Part shown: in pieces, positions 38,321 to 47,073 of the stretch
Numbering within the stretch: position 1 is the stretch's first letter
How the letters are laid out: every line of letters starts with the position of its first letter
Assembly: GCA_037074615.1 (NCBI GenBank)
Contig: CM073551.1
Coordinates: 13,267,750 to 13,331,749 of the forward strand
Direction of reading: 5' to 3'
DNA length: 64,000 nt
Source of the DNA: Leucaena leucocephala
Lineage: Eukaryota; Streptophyta; Magnoliopsida; Fabales; Fabaceae
The notes under the pieces: model-generated
What the model was told of the DNA's origin: nothing
Databases searched by the model: none
The model's input: the letters and a program-made list of their open reading frames with translations, nothing else
Made by a program: the position numbers and the translations under genes

Positions 38321-38599
38321 ACTAGTCGCGACCTCAACATCATCTTGTCGCGACCTTACAATTCTGTGTACATTAGTCGCGACCAAAACATCTTCTCGTC
38401 GCGACCAAAACATTCTATCGTCGCGACCATAACACTTTTTAGTCGCGTCTAAGGTTTTCTGCCACTATTAGTCGCGATATCACTGCTTTCTAGTCGCGAC
38501 CATACTTCTTTTACGTCGCGACCATAATGCTTTCTTGTCGCATATAGCTCTTTCTGTAACCACTAGTCGCGACCATACTGCTCTCTAGTCGCGACCTAA
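38321..38599 (+). repeat. GTCGCGACC minisatellite in the left LTR, 95-bp higher-order period
   Basis: GTCGC-containing motifs start at 38325, 38347, 38376, 38398, 38420, 38442, 38471, 38493, 38515, 38537, 38566 and 38588. The gaps are 22, 29, 22, 22, 22, 29, 22, 22, 22, 29 and 22, so the pattern repeats every 95 bp (38376, 38471, 38566). Nine copies are exact GTCGCGAC, and three are decayed (GTCGCGTC, GTCGCGAT, GTCGCATA). The spacer before the 29-bp steps reads TTCTGYMACYACTAGTCGCG-like. In element sense the array lies in U3, about 575-860 bp upstream of the TATA box. Confidence 0.92.
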
Positions 38600-38828
38600 A
38601 TGATCAGCTCGTAACTCTTCAACCTTTGACCTTTACATCACCCCAAATGGCCATTCTACCCCTTGGGACTTCCACTGTTTGCACATAAGTTCCCGTACCT
38701 TTACTTACTCGCAGCTTAGTCCCTAAAAACTCTCTTATGTCTCTGGGACTTCTGCTCAAAAGGGGTCTAGTAGCCTCTCATTCTCAGGCTACTTCCGTGT
38801 CTGAAGGCCTGAAAATTGGGATGTTACA

Positions 38829-38843
38829 TTTCTCCTCCCCTTT
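38829..38843 (-). other. Polypurine tract (AAAGGGGAGGAGAAA)
   Basis: A 15-base purine run on the minus strand directly adjoins the left LTR. It is the expected primer site for plus-strand DNA synthesis in reverse transcription and fixes the element as minus-sense. Confidence 0.9.
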
Positions 38844-38847
38844 AAAT

Positions 38848-38867
38848 AAATTTCGTCCTCGAAATTT
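38848..38867. other. Inverted repeat AAATTTCG-TCCT-CGAAATTT
   Basis: Perfect 8-bp arms with a 4-base loop, next to the PPT. From memory, TTTCGAGGACGAAATTT just before the PPT is a common phrase at the end of pol in plant chromoviruses. If so, it would be the last remnant of a lost pol gene. Confidence 0.5.
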
Positions 38868-39735
38868 AATCAGTACCATAGCCAAATTAACTTAACATTT
38901 GGCAAAGTACGCATCATAACTGTACATCTCTTCGTAACATGCCTTTCTTTCTCTGGGTTAATCCAATCAGAGGTGAAATCTACTTTCCTCTTATGGACCA
39001 CTTACTGCACTTATGAGTAGTGTCCATTTCTTTCATATGAAATCCTCTCGAATATTACTGTATTCGGGAATTTCTTCTAACTACTCATCATACTTGTAGC
39101 ATTTCATCTTTCTTTGCACTTAACTTCATACAGAGAGAGGACTTACGCAGCTATTCTTTCTTTACTTTGCTGCTAAACAAAAGCACCTACTCTAACATGC
39201 ATAATGCTTGGCCAACATACTGCAGGACTGCATACCTGCTTATGAATGTAAAGCTCTAACATCGGAGCTTAAGCATTCCTGTTCTAACTAGGCACAGCTC
39301 TAACACTCGGAGCTTGCATAGTTTTAGCATAACATTAAGCCTAACATCTCATGCAAAGAGTGAAAGCTCTCATTTTCTATTCTCTTTCATAGCATAACAT
39401 TCAAACATCTGATTCCTACCAAACAGAGCCTCTCTGTCTGCACATCTCTAGGTGCGCAACATATTACACGTTTACTACCGTGTATCTCATTACATGCCTT
39501 TGATACGTTATCATGGCATATCTAGCCCACTCTAGCTATCTCATGGTGTATTTCACCCTTTCATAACTTATCTTGTCTTATCACAAGACTAACATAAGAC
39601 TGGCTTTCTCTTTTTCATAGAACTGAGTTCTATCTCAGCCTTGCCTTAGACCCTCTTCTCTAGGTCTTCTCTAGCCTTTTAATCTCTTTACCCCTCATCT
39701 GGGTAATCTTTATCTACTCATACTTTTCTATTCTT
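38868..39735. other. Element interior, no recognisable feature
   Basis: Non-coding on both strands, with many stops and loose repeats of GCTCTAAC and GGAGCTT near 39250-39320. I see no gag or pol signature. Confidence 0.6.
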
Positions 39736-39900
39736 ATTACATTGAGGATTTTCTTCTCTGCTTCTCAGAGGATTCTCTTCTCTGCTTCTTATTACACAGA
39801 GGATTCTCTTCTCTGCTTCTCAGAGGATTCTCTTCTCTGCTTCTTATTACACAGAGGATTCTCTTCTCTGCTTCTCAGAGGATTCTCTTCTCTGCTTCTC
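39736..39900 (+). repeat. Three tandem 55-bp repeats in the element interior
   Basis: Copies at 39736-39790, 39791-39845 and 39846-39900. Each holds two near-copies of AGGATTCTCTTCTCTGCTTC. The last two are nearly identical and the first has small changes (ATTGAGGATTTTC). The open frame across them is a by-product of the repeat. Confidence 0.9.
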
Positions 39901-40149
39901 AGGCATACTTCTACAAAACTTTGAATCTCAGTACTCAGATTTAAACTTGGACTCCATCTTCGTTTAAGGGAAAGCTAAGTTCAGTCTGTAGACTAGAGGC
40001 TACCTGAGGAAAATCATTATAAAACAATTTCTCTGGGTCAGGTTATCAACTAGTGAAACTTCCTTACCTTAACTTCGTCTTTGGCATTCATCTTCCCAAA
40101 GAGATACTACATCGTACTCATGTCTCATGGCTCATTACTTTCCTTAGGC

Positions 40150-40300
40150 TAGGTCTAACTGCGACCTCGGGATCTAACTACGATCAACCGTTAGCCTCTT
40201 CAGAATCTAACTGTGACTCTGGATCTGTTAGGATCTAACTGCGACCCTGGAGCCATGCTAGGATCTAACTGTGACCCTCCAGAATCTAACTGCGATTCTG
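40150..40300 (+). repeat. Degenerate ATCTAACTGCGACC repeats
   Basis: Six copies of a TCTAACTRYGAY core begin near 40153, 40173, 40205, 40233, 40263 and 40284, 20-32 bp apart. The spacing is irregular and the copies have diverged, so this looks like an old minisatellite. Confidence 0.7.
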
Positions 40301-40603
40301 TTGTACTGTATATCTCCCGAAGATCTTAAACCAACAGACTAAGTTATAAGGTTAACTGCTTCCACCTGTTGATAACTCCATAAAAATTTTATAGCCTCAC
40401 ATCATTTACCCAGACTTTACTTACTTCCTCTCTTACTCAGGAGTTCCTTCTCATCTTTCTTACTTTACTGTGGCTTACCATTGGCTTGTGCCATCATGGT
40501 CTAACCACCTGCCATTGCATTCTACTGCTATGGCCTCATCATAACTCATCTGTGCTCTAACTGTGAACCATTTGAACTATGCTCCAACTGCGAGCATCCT
40601 GTA

Positions 40604-40706
40604 TCAGATCCAACTCTTATCTGAAGAGTGATCTATACTCATCTGAATCTAGCTCTATCTGAGAGCCATCTGTTTCAGATCCAACTCTTATCTGAAGAGT
40701 GATCTA
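40604..40706 (+). repeat. 32-bp direct repeat pair, 71 bp apart
   Basis: The same 32 bases beginning TCAGATCCAACTCTTATC occur at 40604-40635 and 40675-40706. Between them lie related CATCTGAATCTAG and CTATCTGAGAG phrases. Confidence 0.85.
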
Positions 40707-42115
40707 AAAACAATCTCTTTACTCTTATCTGCTTACCATTCCGCTTAATAGAAATGGTCCTGAGTACTGTATTCACAAGTCTGCAGAATTACCTGAGTAT
40801 CCTCAATCATAACATATCTGAATCTCATAGCTTATTGTCCCATGAACTGAGACTATCTATCATCCTCAATACCTATCTCATTACATGTCATATGGTATGG
40901 GAGCAACATACTTTCTCATCTCATATATACTCTACCCTTCATGCACTTTAAAAGGGAGTATTCATTCATCATGGCATACTCTAACATGCATGTCATCATA
41001 TGACAATTGCAAGGAGATGCAACTATCATAACTTATGGCATCATAAGCCATATCATCATCATACTTTGCTCAACCATCCATCAGACTAACTAAACCTCAA
41101 GGCATATTTTATTTATCATATTGCCTATCATATCTTGGTCAGTCATCCTGAAACATCTGTCTATCTCAGGCTGCCATGCTACCCTCTTATTAAGGTACAG
41201 ACTCAACCCTTCATCACTCTTTCTTACATAGGGGAGTCACTGTATCCCGTAATCTGTGGCTACCTTCTACTATCTCATTTCTCCTTTTGTCTATCTATCA
41301 GTCTCAGTCTATTCTTGACCAGACTGTGGTTCCTTATCGGCCTTTACTGTAACAGCCTAGAACCCCTTTACAAAGATATTATCCACTTTCCCCTTAGGTA
41401 GGCTTGGTGCCCACATGAGGTCACAGTTTTGTTTTCCAGACACACGAGCCACAGCCCTTAAGCACCTGAAAACGCATCTTTCTCTTAATCCTAGCGAACT
41501 TCAGTCGCCTAGATCTCATTCATTATCTTTTACTATTATTTCTATTCTTTAGGGTACTCTACCCTAGATCTCTGTGATGGAATCCCTCTACTTAGGGAAT
41601 TTTAACTCTTTACCTATTAACCATCACGTCCTTAGCCTTAGCCTTAGGCCATATCAAACATCATCACATCTCTAGCCTTTAGGTTATGCCCTAGGATTAC
41701 TCCGAGGCAAACTTCATACTAGCTATCCCATTCTAGCTCTCAGGTCTTTTATTCAACTAGGTTGAATAAGACTTTTACCATGTAGATCTACTCCTCGTAA
41801 TCACATGGAGGATCTGTCTCATTCTAGCTATCTCATCTAGCTAGCTCATCTTAACATTATCATCCTTTGCGGCCTATCCTACCTAGCAAGGATGACTTGC
41901 TTATTGGAGTTGCCAACTTCCTCTATGCATGACTTCTCCACTCAAGCTCTATGTTCATGCTTTGTGTTCACCTGTCTTTTCCTTTACAACGAAACATGAA
42001 CACCTCTTATTCCATCAAGGAGCTTTATCTCCACGGGCTCTTCTAAACCCATAATAGTCCCGATCTGAATCTTCTAATGTCATACCAGGACATCTCTGTC
42101 ATTCCGTCGCGATAT
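40707..42115. other. Element interior, no recognisable feature
   Basis: About 1.4 kb without a believable frame. The longest plus-strand frame is under 90 codons and is antisense to the element. Scattered CATCAT and CTTAGCC runs occur. I see no retroviral domain. Confidence 0.6.
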
Positions 42116-42491
42116 GAGTATTGGGTAATCGCTATTCATAGCCTCTATGATTCTTCATTACCCTTAACTCCTCACGACTTATCATTTCTATTCTTTAGTC
42201 GTGACCTACAGCTTCAGACGTCGCGTCTTTAACATTTTCTGTCTTCTAGTCGCGACCTAAATCTTATGTCGTCGCGACCTTAACCTTTCTACGTCGCGAC
42301 TCAACTCCTCTACCGTCGCGACCAGGATATTTTCTCGTCGCGACTTATGTCTCTTCACGTCGCAACCAAATCTTTCTGTGAATAACCGTCGCGACCTATA
42401 AACTTATGCGTCGCGAATAAACATCTCATTGAGGCTACCCGTCGCGACATAAACCACTTTAGTCGCGACCGGAGTGCTATTCTGTCGTACT
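42116..42491 (+). repeat. Second GTCGCGACC minisatellite, in the leader beside the PBS
   Basis: Motifs start at 42116 and then at 42198, 42220, 42249, 42271, 42293, 42315, 42337, 42359, 42388, 42410, 42441, 42462 and 42484. Gaps within the main run are 22, 29, 22, 22, 22, 22, 22, 29, 22, 31, 21 and 22. This is the same 22/29 grammar as in the LTR, but with more decay (GTCGTGACC, GTCGCAACC, GTCGTAC). In element sense it begins about 110 bp after the PBS. Confidence 0.88.
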
Positions 42492-42513
42492 CAAGGGCTA
42501 AATCAGAGCATCA

Positions 42514-42592
42514 CTGAGCCAGAACCTTCTGTTCTGTGCCAGAATCTTATGCTCTGAACCAGAGTCCTTTCTGGTTGGTGCCAGAACCTCTT
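42514..42592 (+). repeat. CCAGAA...CTCTG repeats next to the PBS
   Basis: Four near-copies of a 20-24-bp unit (GAGCCAGAACCTTCTGTTCTG, first 20 shared in part; TGCCAGAATCTTATGCTCTG; AACCAGAGTCCTTTCTGG; TGCCAGAACCTCTTGCTCTG). The last runs into the PBS itself, so the PBS sits at the edge of a small tandem array. Confidence 0.7.
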
Positions 42593-42604
42593 GCTCTGAT
42601 ACCA
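42593..42604 (-). other. Primer-binding site for initiator tRNA-Met
   Basis: Minus-strand TGGTATCAGAGC lies three bases inside the right LTR. It is the standard plant retroelement PBS complementary to the 3' end of initiator methionine tRNA. All twelve bases are intact, so the element could still be reverse-transcribed if helped. Confidence 0.93.
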
Positions 42605-42660
42605 AAATGAAACATCCTCCCTTACAGCCCTCAGAGTACACTAGCGGAAGCAATATTAAC

Positions 42661-42666
42661 TTTATT
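42661..42666 (-). promoter_or_regulatory. Candidate AATAAA, right LTR
   Basis: Same motif and position as at 36919-36924 in the left LTR. In this LTR it must be bypassed for full-length RNA to be made. Confidence 0.3.
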
Positions 42667-42923
42667 ATGCGTTAGCTTCATAATCCAAAATGTGAATATG
42701 CCAAACATTATTTATCATTGAATCATAAAATGTCATACAATATGGCATATACAACAAGACATATACATAATCCTCATATCTCTATTACATCTCGTTCTGC
42801 CTAAACTTCGGCAGCATAACCGCTACGCTTCAGCTGTACAAAGAACTGAACCGTACTGATTCGGTAATTCCCTCATGAGAACTACCATTCTACGTAGTAC
42901 CCAGGAAAGACTAGATGAACCGG

Positions 42924-43115
42924 CTAGGTCCACTCACTTCTAGCCTCCTTAGACAGCACTACGTACACAGTACTTATCATATACTGATGTTCAGTCTTTA
43001 CTCCGGCAGCATAACGGCGTCTCTTAGGATTCTCTAAATCCACTTCAGCATAACCTCCCTGTAATGGGTTATGGATGGGGATGAGATTCGGGGGAATCTC
43101 AGTAGCAACAATCAT
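42924..43115 (-). other. Truncated counterpart of the LTR leader frame (63 codons)
   Basis: Identical to the frame at 37140-37373 up to a TAG formed by the single LTR difference. This copy lies in the LTR that would start transcription. No function is claimed. Confidence 0.12.
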
Positions 43116-43369
43116 AACAATATATGTAATGCAGAGTGACAGTGCTTGCTTGTGATTGTGTACAGATAAGTATGCTGCGTGCTTCCATGCTTAATAACAT
43201 ATGACCATAGCATTACAGCAGAGCTTCAGACATAACATATAAGACAACAATCCAACCAAACAATAGCACATCAAATCACAAAGCCATTACATAAAAGCTA
43301 GGATTAGTTACTACCTGGCTAGCTTAGCAGAACCTTACTATCTCTATTCTGCTTCCAGCTCCGCCAGAA

Positions 43370-43434
43370 CTTCCTTTCTTCCTTTCTCCTTTCTCTCTTC
43401 CTTTCCTTCCCTTTCCCTCTCTTCTTTCCCTCTC
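43370..43434 (+). other. 65-nt pyrimidine tract, right LTR
   Basis: Exact counterpart of 37628-37692. Confidence 0.8.
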
Positions 43435-43479
43435 ATTCTCCTCTTGCTCTTGCGTGCAAATGAAGGCCATGGGGGGGGG

Positions 43480-43488
43480 TATTTATAG
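43480..43488 (-). promoter_or_regulatory. TATA box of the right LTR (CTATAAATA)
   Basis: Same CTATAAATA and nine-base C run as in the left LTR. This is the likely promoter of the element, reading leftward toward the PBS. Confidence 0.65.
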
Positions 43489-44062
43489 CCTCCCTCAATG
43501 GCATATCCGTAGTTTCTATGAACTTTGATCCTGCGGTCCTGGTTTTTCCTGGATTTTCCTATTTTCTTTTATTTCTCCTTTACTGCATCAGCGTGCCAAC
43601 TCACCATGCTGACTCAGCGCCTCATTTTTCACATGTCACAATTCCCTGGACACCTCAGCATGCTGACTCACCATGCTGACTCACCGGTCCAGTCTCTTGC
43701 CTCGTAATGCGTGCCCTCAACTTTATCTGCTTTCTGCAGACTAATGCCATGTGACAACTGGAAGAGACCTTGCACGCTTCCCAATGCCACCCAGATAAGT
43801 CCCAGACTTATCTGATCACCTCCTCGGTTTACGTGCCTCCTCAGTTATCACGCCAACCGAGTATCTTTACTTTACTGAATCATTACTTTAATGCCATGTG
43901 GCATCTTGTGGGACCCATGAGTATACCTTACCAGTTTACTTCATGGTTTCCAGATAACCTTTCCTGTATCTGATATCCTGCCTCCGGTCTATCTCCAACC
44001 GAGTAACTATCTCTCTTGGACCTTCACCACTCTTGGCCCGTACGCTTAGCGCCACTTTAGTC

Positions 44063-44341
44063 ACTAGTCGCGACCTCAACATCATCTTGTCGCGACCTTA
44101 CAATTCTGTGTACATTAGTCGCGACCAAAACATCTTCTCGTCGCGACCAAAACATTCTATCGTCGCGACCATAACACTTTTTAGTCGCGTCTAAGGTTTT
44201 CTGCCACTATTAGTCGCGATATCACTGCTTTCTAGTCGCGACCATACTTCTTTTACGTCGCGACCATAATGCTTTCTTGTCGCATATAGCTCTTTCTGTA
44301 ACCACTAGTCGCGACCATACTGCTCTCTAGTCGCGACCTAA
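44063..44341 (+). repeat. GTCGCGACC minisatellite in the right LTR
   Basis: Identical to the array at 38321-38599, offset by 5742 bp, with the same 22/29-bp spacing. Confidence 0.92.
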
Positions 44342-44570
44342 ATGATCAGCTCGTAACTCTTCAACCTTTGACCTTTACATCACCCCAAATGGCCATTCTA
44401 CCCCTTGGGACTTCCACTGTTTGCACATAAGTTCCCGTACCTTTACTTACTCGCAGCTTAGTCCCTAAAAACTCTCTTATGTCTCTGGGACTTCTGCTCA
44501 AAAGGGGTCTAGTAGCCTCTCATTCTCAGGCTACTTCCGTGTCTGAAGGCCTGAAAATTGGGATGTTACA

Positions 44571-44575
44571 GATTC
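44571..44575. repeat. Target-site duplication, right copy (GATTC)
   Basis: Second GATTC, directly after the CA end of the element and before AATCATCACCC, where the monomer resumes. Confidence 0.95.
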
Positions 44576-45499
44576 AATCATCACCCATCCCACACTTCTG
44601 CTATATATTACACAGACTACACATCCATTGTGGGGATCCATCATTCACAATTCATATCACACTCCACGGACCACTCTTCTCTCCATCTTCATTTTCTCTT
44701 CTGCAACTTCCCCTGTTCTAGTCAACAGGACCAGAGGAAAGTTCTGCATATCCATTTCATCTTTATCTCCTTCTTCTTCTTCCATCATGACTGCTCGCTG
44801 CTGTGCTTCCTATTGCTGCTGGACTTCAGAAGACAATGCAAGGCTAAGCTGCTGTGCTCTCTTGGAGATGGCACCAAACCAGAATCCTTGAGCTGAACAG
44901 GGAGTTCATGGTGTTTTTAATTCAGTCTTGACTGTATCGAGTTGATGTAATTAATTCTGTGATTACTAGTGCAATTCGAGAAGTAGATGACAAAGAAGTA
45001 GGGAACCGAGTCGGATTTCTTATTTCTGCGTAAATGATCCTCTGATTGATTCTCATCTCTGATCAAGTTGAACATAGTTGTGATTAATTGAAGTGATTCT
45101 TTCTCTAATTCATATTCTACTATCTCTGGGTTGAATGATTCCTATTCTCTGTTCAATGTCTACGAGTTGTAGCTTTGATTGAGATTTAGCTAGCGAGTTG
45201 TTAGCTAACATATTCTATTCAACTGATTAACTTCTCATATTCCGTGGATAATGAAGGTAAGCTAGTCTCCAAGGGAACGCGTTTGTCACCGATACATTTC
45301 ACCATCTTTCAAGCACTTAACATCAGAAAGAATAGCATAGGATTTTACATTCAGTCTTAGTTCAAACAGTTCAACACAACTCATCTGCTTAATTTGTTGA
45401 TTTGTGGCTCAAATAGATTAATTAGGGGCCTGATAAACTCGTATTTGCACTAATTTTTAATATGTTAAAAGACTGTTTATTATTGATCCTTATCCTCAC
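44576..45499. repeat. Satellite unit 24, right part
   Basis: 924 bp. Carries the extra A in GCTCAAATAG (near 45412) and ACATCAGAAAG. With the left part it makes 1575 bp, so no satellite sequence was lost at insertion. Confidence 0.95.
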
Positions 45500-47073
45500 A
45501 TTTCCTACTATATGGAGCAAATTAGTTAACAATATGAAATTGGACGAGTGGGAATTTAAATGATGCGGTTTTAGTGCTTAACTGGATAGATAATATATTA
45601 AACGTCCACTTTAAGTCAACACAGCAATCGACCAGCAAAGTAGAGCATTCCTGTGAAATTCGGTCACCACCTGACGTACCCAACATCGCGACCATACGTC
45701 AATCAACAAAGAAGAGCGTTCTCTGTAACTATTAGTCGCGACCTGATGCAATTTTGGTCGCGACCAAACTTCAATGTAGAAATCAATCAGCGAATGACTC
45801 AAAGGAAAGACGGCTGGACAGGAGGAGATGGAAGCATGTGCTGCTGAAGAAGAGCATTCGCGTGGGAAATATGGCTGAGAAGAACAGATTCAGTCGTGCA
45901 TGTGCTGGATCTAGGAGCTAATGATAGAAGCAATTGGGTTGACAGCTGGAACATGTGCTGCAACAGATTGAACATGTGTTGGATCCAGATCTGATAACAG
46001 ATTGGAAGCGGGAGATCAAGCATGTGCTGTAACAGAACAGAACTCCACACATCTGGCACTATTCACGCACACAACATCCTCTCACACCGTTCACATTACC
46101 TCCAAATCAATCATGCCGACAGAGTAGATCCATATCAGCACCTGAGATTCAATCATCACCCATCCCACACTTCTGCTATATATTACACAGACTACACATC
46201 CATTGTGGGGATCCATCATTCACAATTCATATCACACTCCACGGACCACTCTTCTCTCCATCTTCATTTTCTCTTCTGCAACTTCCCCTGTTCTAGTCAA
46301 CAGGACCAGAGGAAAGTTCTGCATATCCATTTCATCTTTATCTCCTTCTTCTTCTTCCATCATGACTGCTCGCTGCTGTGCTTCCTATTGCTGCTGGACT
46401 TCAGAAGACAATGCAAGGCTAAGCTGCTGTGCTCTCTTGGAGATGGCACCAAACCAGAATCCTTGAGCTGAACAGGGAGTTCATGGTGTTTTTAATTCAG
46501 TCTTGACTGTATCGAGTTGATGTAATTAATTCTGTGATTACTAGTGCAATTCGAGAAGTAGATGACAAAGAAGTAGGGAACCGAGTCGGATTTCTTATTT
46601 CTGCGTAAATGATCCTCTGATTGATTCTCATCTCTGATCAAGTTGAACATAGTTGTGATTAATTGAAGTGATTCTTTCTCTAATTCATATTCTACTATCT
46701 CTGGGTTGAATGATTCCTATTCTCTGTTCAATGTCTACGAGTTGTAGCTTTGATTGAGATTTAGCTAGCGAGTTGTTAGCTAACATATTCTATTCAACTG
46801 ATTAACTTCTCATATTCCGTGGATAATGAAGGTAAGCTAGTCTCCAAGGGAACGCGTTTGTCACCGATACATTTCACCATCTTTCAAGCACTTAACATCA
46901 GAAAGAATAGCATAGGATTTTACATTCAGTCTTAGTTCAAACAGTTCAACACAACTCATCTGCTTAATTTGTTGATTTGTGGCTCAATAGATTAATTAGG
47001 GGCCTGATAAACTCGTATTTGCACTAATTTTTAATATGTTAAAAGACTGTTTATTATTGATCCTTATCCTCAC
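45500..47073. repeat. Satellite unit 25, type D
   Basis: 1574 bp. First unit with GAAGCGGG (46009). First motif GTCACCACCTGACG; ACATCAGAAAG retained. Confidence 0.95.

Larger units (their letters stand above)
36866..38828 (-). repeat. Left LTR (3' LTR in element sense)
   Basis: 1963 bp, TGAAACATCC...GGGATGTTACA as read on plus. It matches 42608-44570 except, by eye, one base: G at 37182 against C at 42924. On the minus sense it holds, in order, the GTCGCGACC array (38599 to 38321), a TATA box (37746-37738), a purine-rich leader (37692-37628) and an AATAAA (36924-36919). That order suggests U3 of about 1.1 kb, a long R and a short U5. Confidence 0.95.
36866..44570 (-). mobile_element. Non-autonomous LTR retrotransposon (LARD-like) in satellite unit 24
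   Basis: Two 1963-bp direct repeats flank a 3779-bp interior; the whole is bounded by 5-bp GATTC duplications. The minus-strand sense is set by the PBS at 42593-42604 next to the right LTR and the PPT at 38829-38843 next to the left LTR. In that sense each LTR begins TGTAACATCCC and ends GGGATGTTTCA. The interior has no long frame on either strand and no gag, protease, reverse transcriptase or integrase that I can recognise, so movement would need another element's proteins. LTR ends of this kind with an initiator-Met PBS are common in plant Ty3/Gypsy elements. A Gypsy chromovirus parent is my inference and is uncertain. Confidence 0.93.
42608..44570 (-). repeat. Right LTR (5' LTR in element sense)
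   Basis: 1963 bp. This is the promoter-bearing LTR for the element transcript. By eye it differs from the left LTR only at 42924 (C here, G at 37182). Confidence 0.95.

Noticed and set aside
39742..39924. 60-codon plus-strand frame in the element interior
   Set aside because: It is produced by the 55-bp tandem repeat and is antisense to the element.
38829..42607. Remnant reverse transcriptase or integrase in the interior
   Set aside because: I scanned both strands for long frames and for YVDD-like, zinc-knuckle or D-D-E patterns and saw none. Only a possible pol-end phrase beside the PPT remains.
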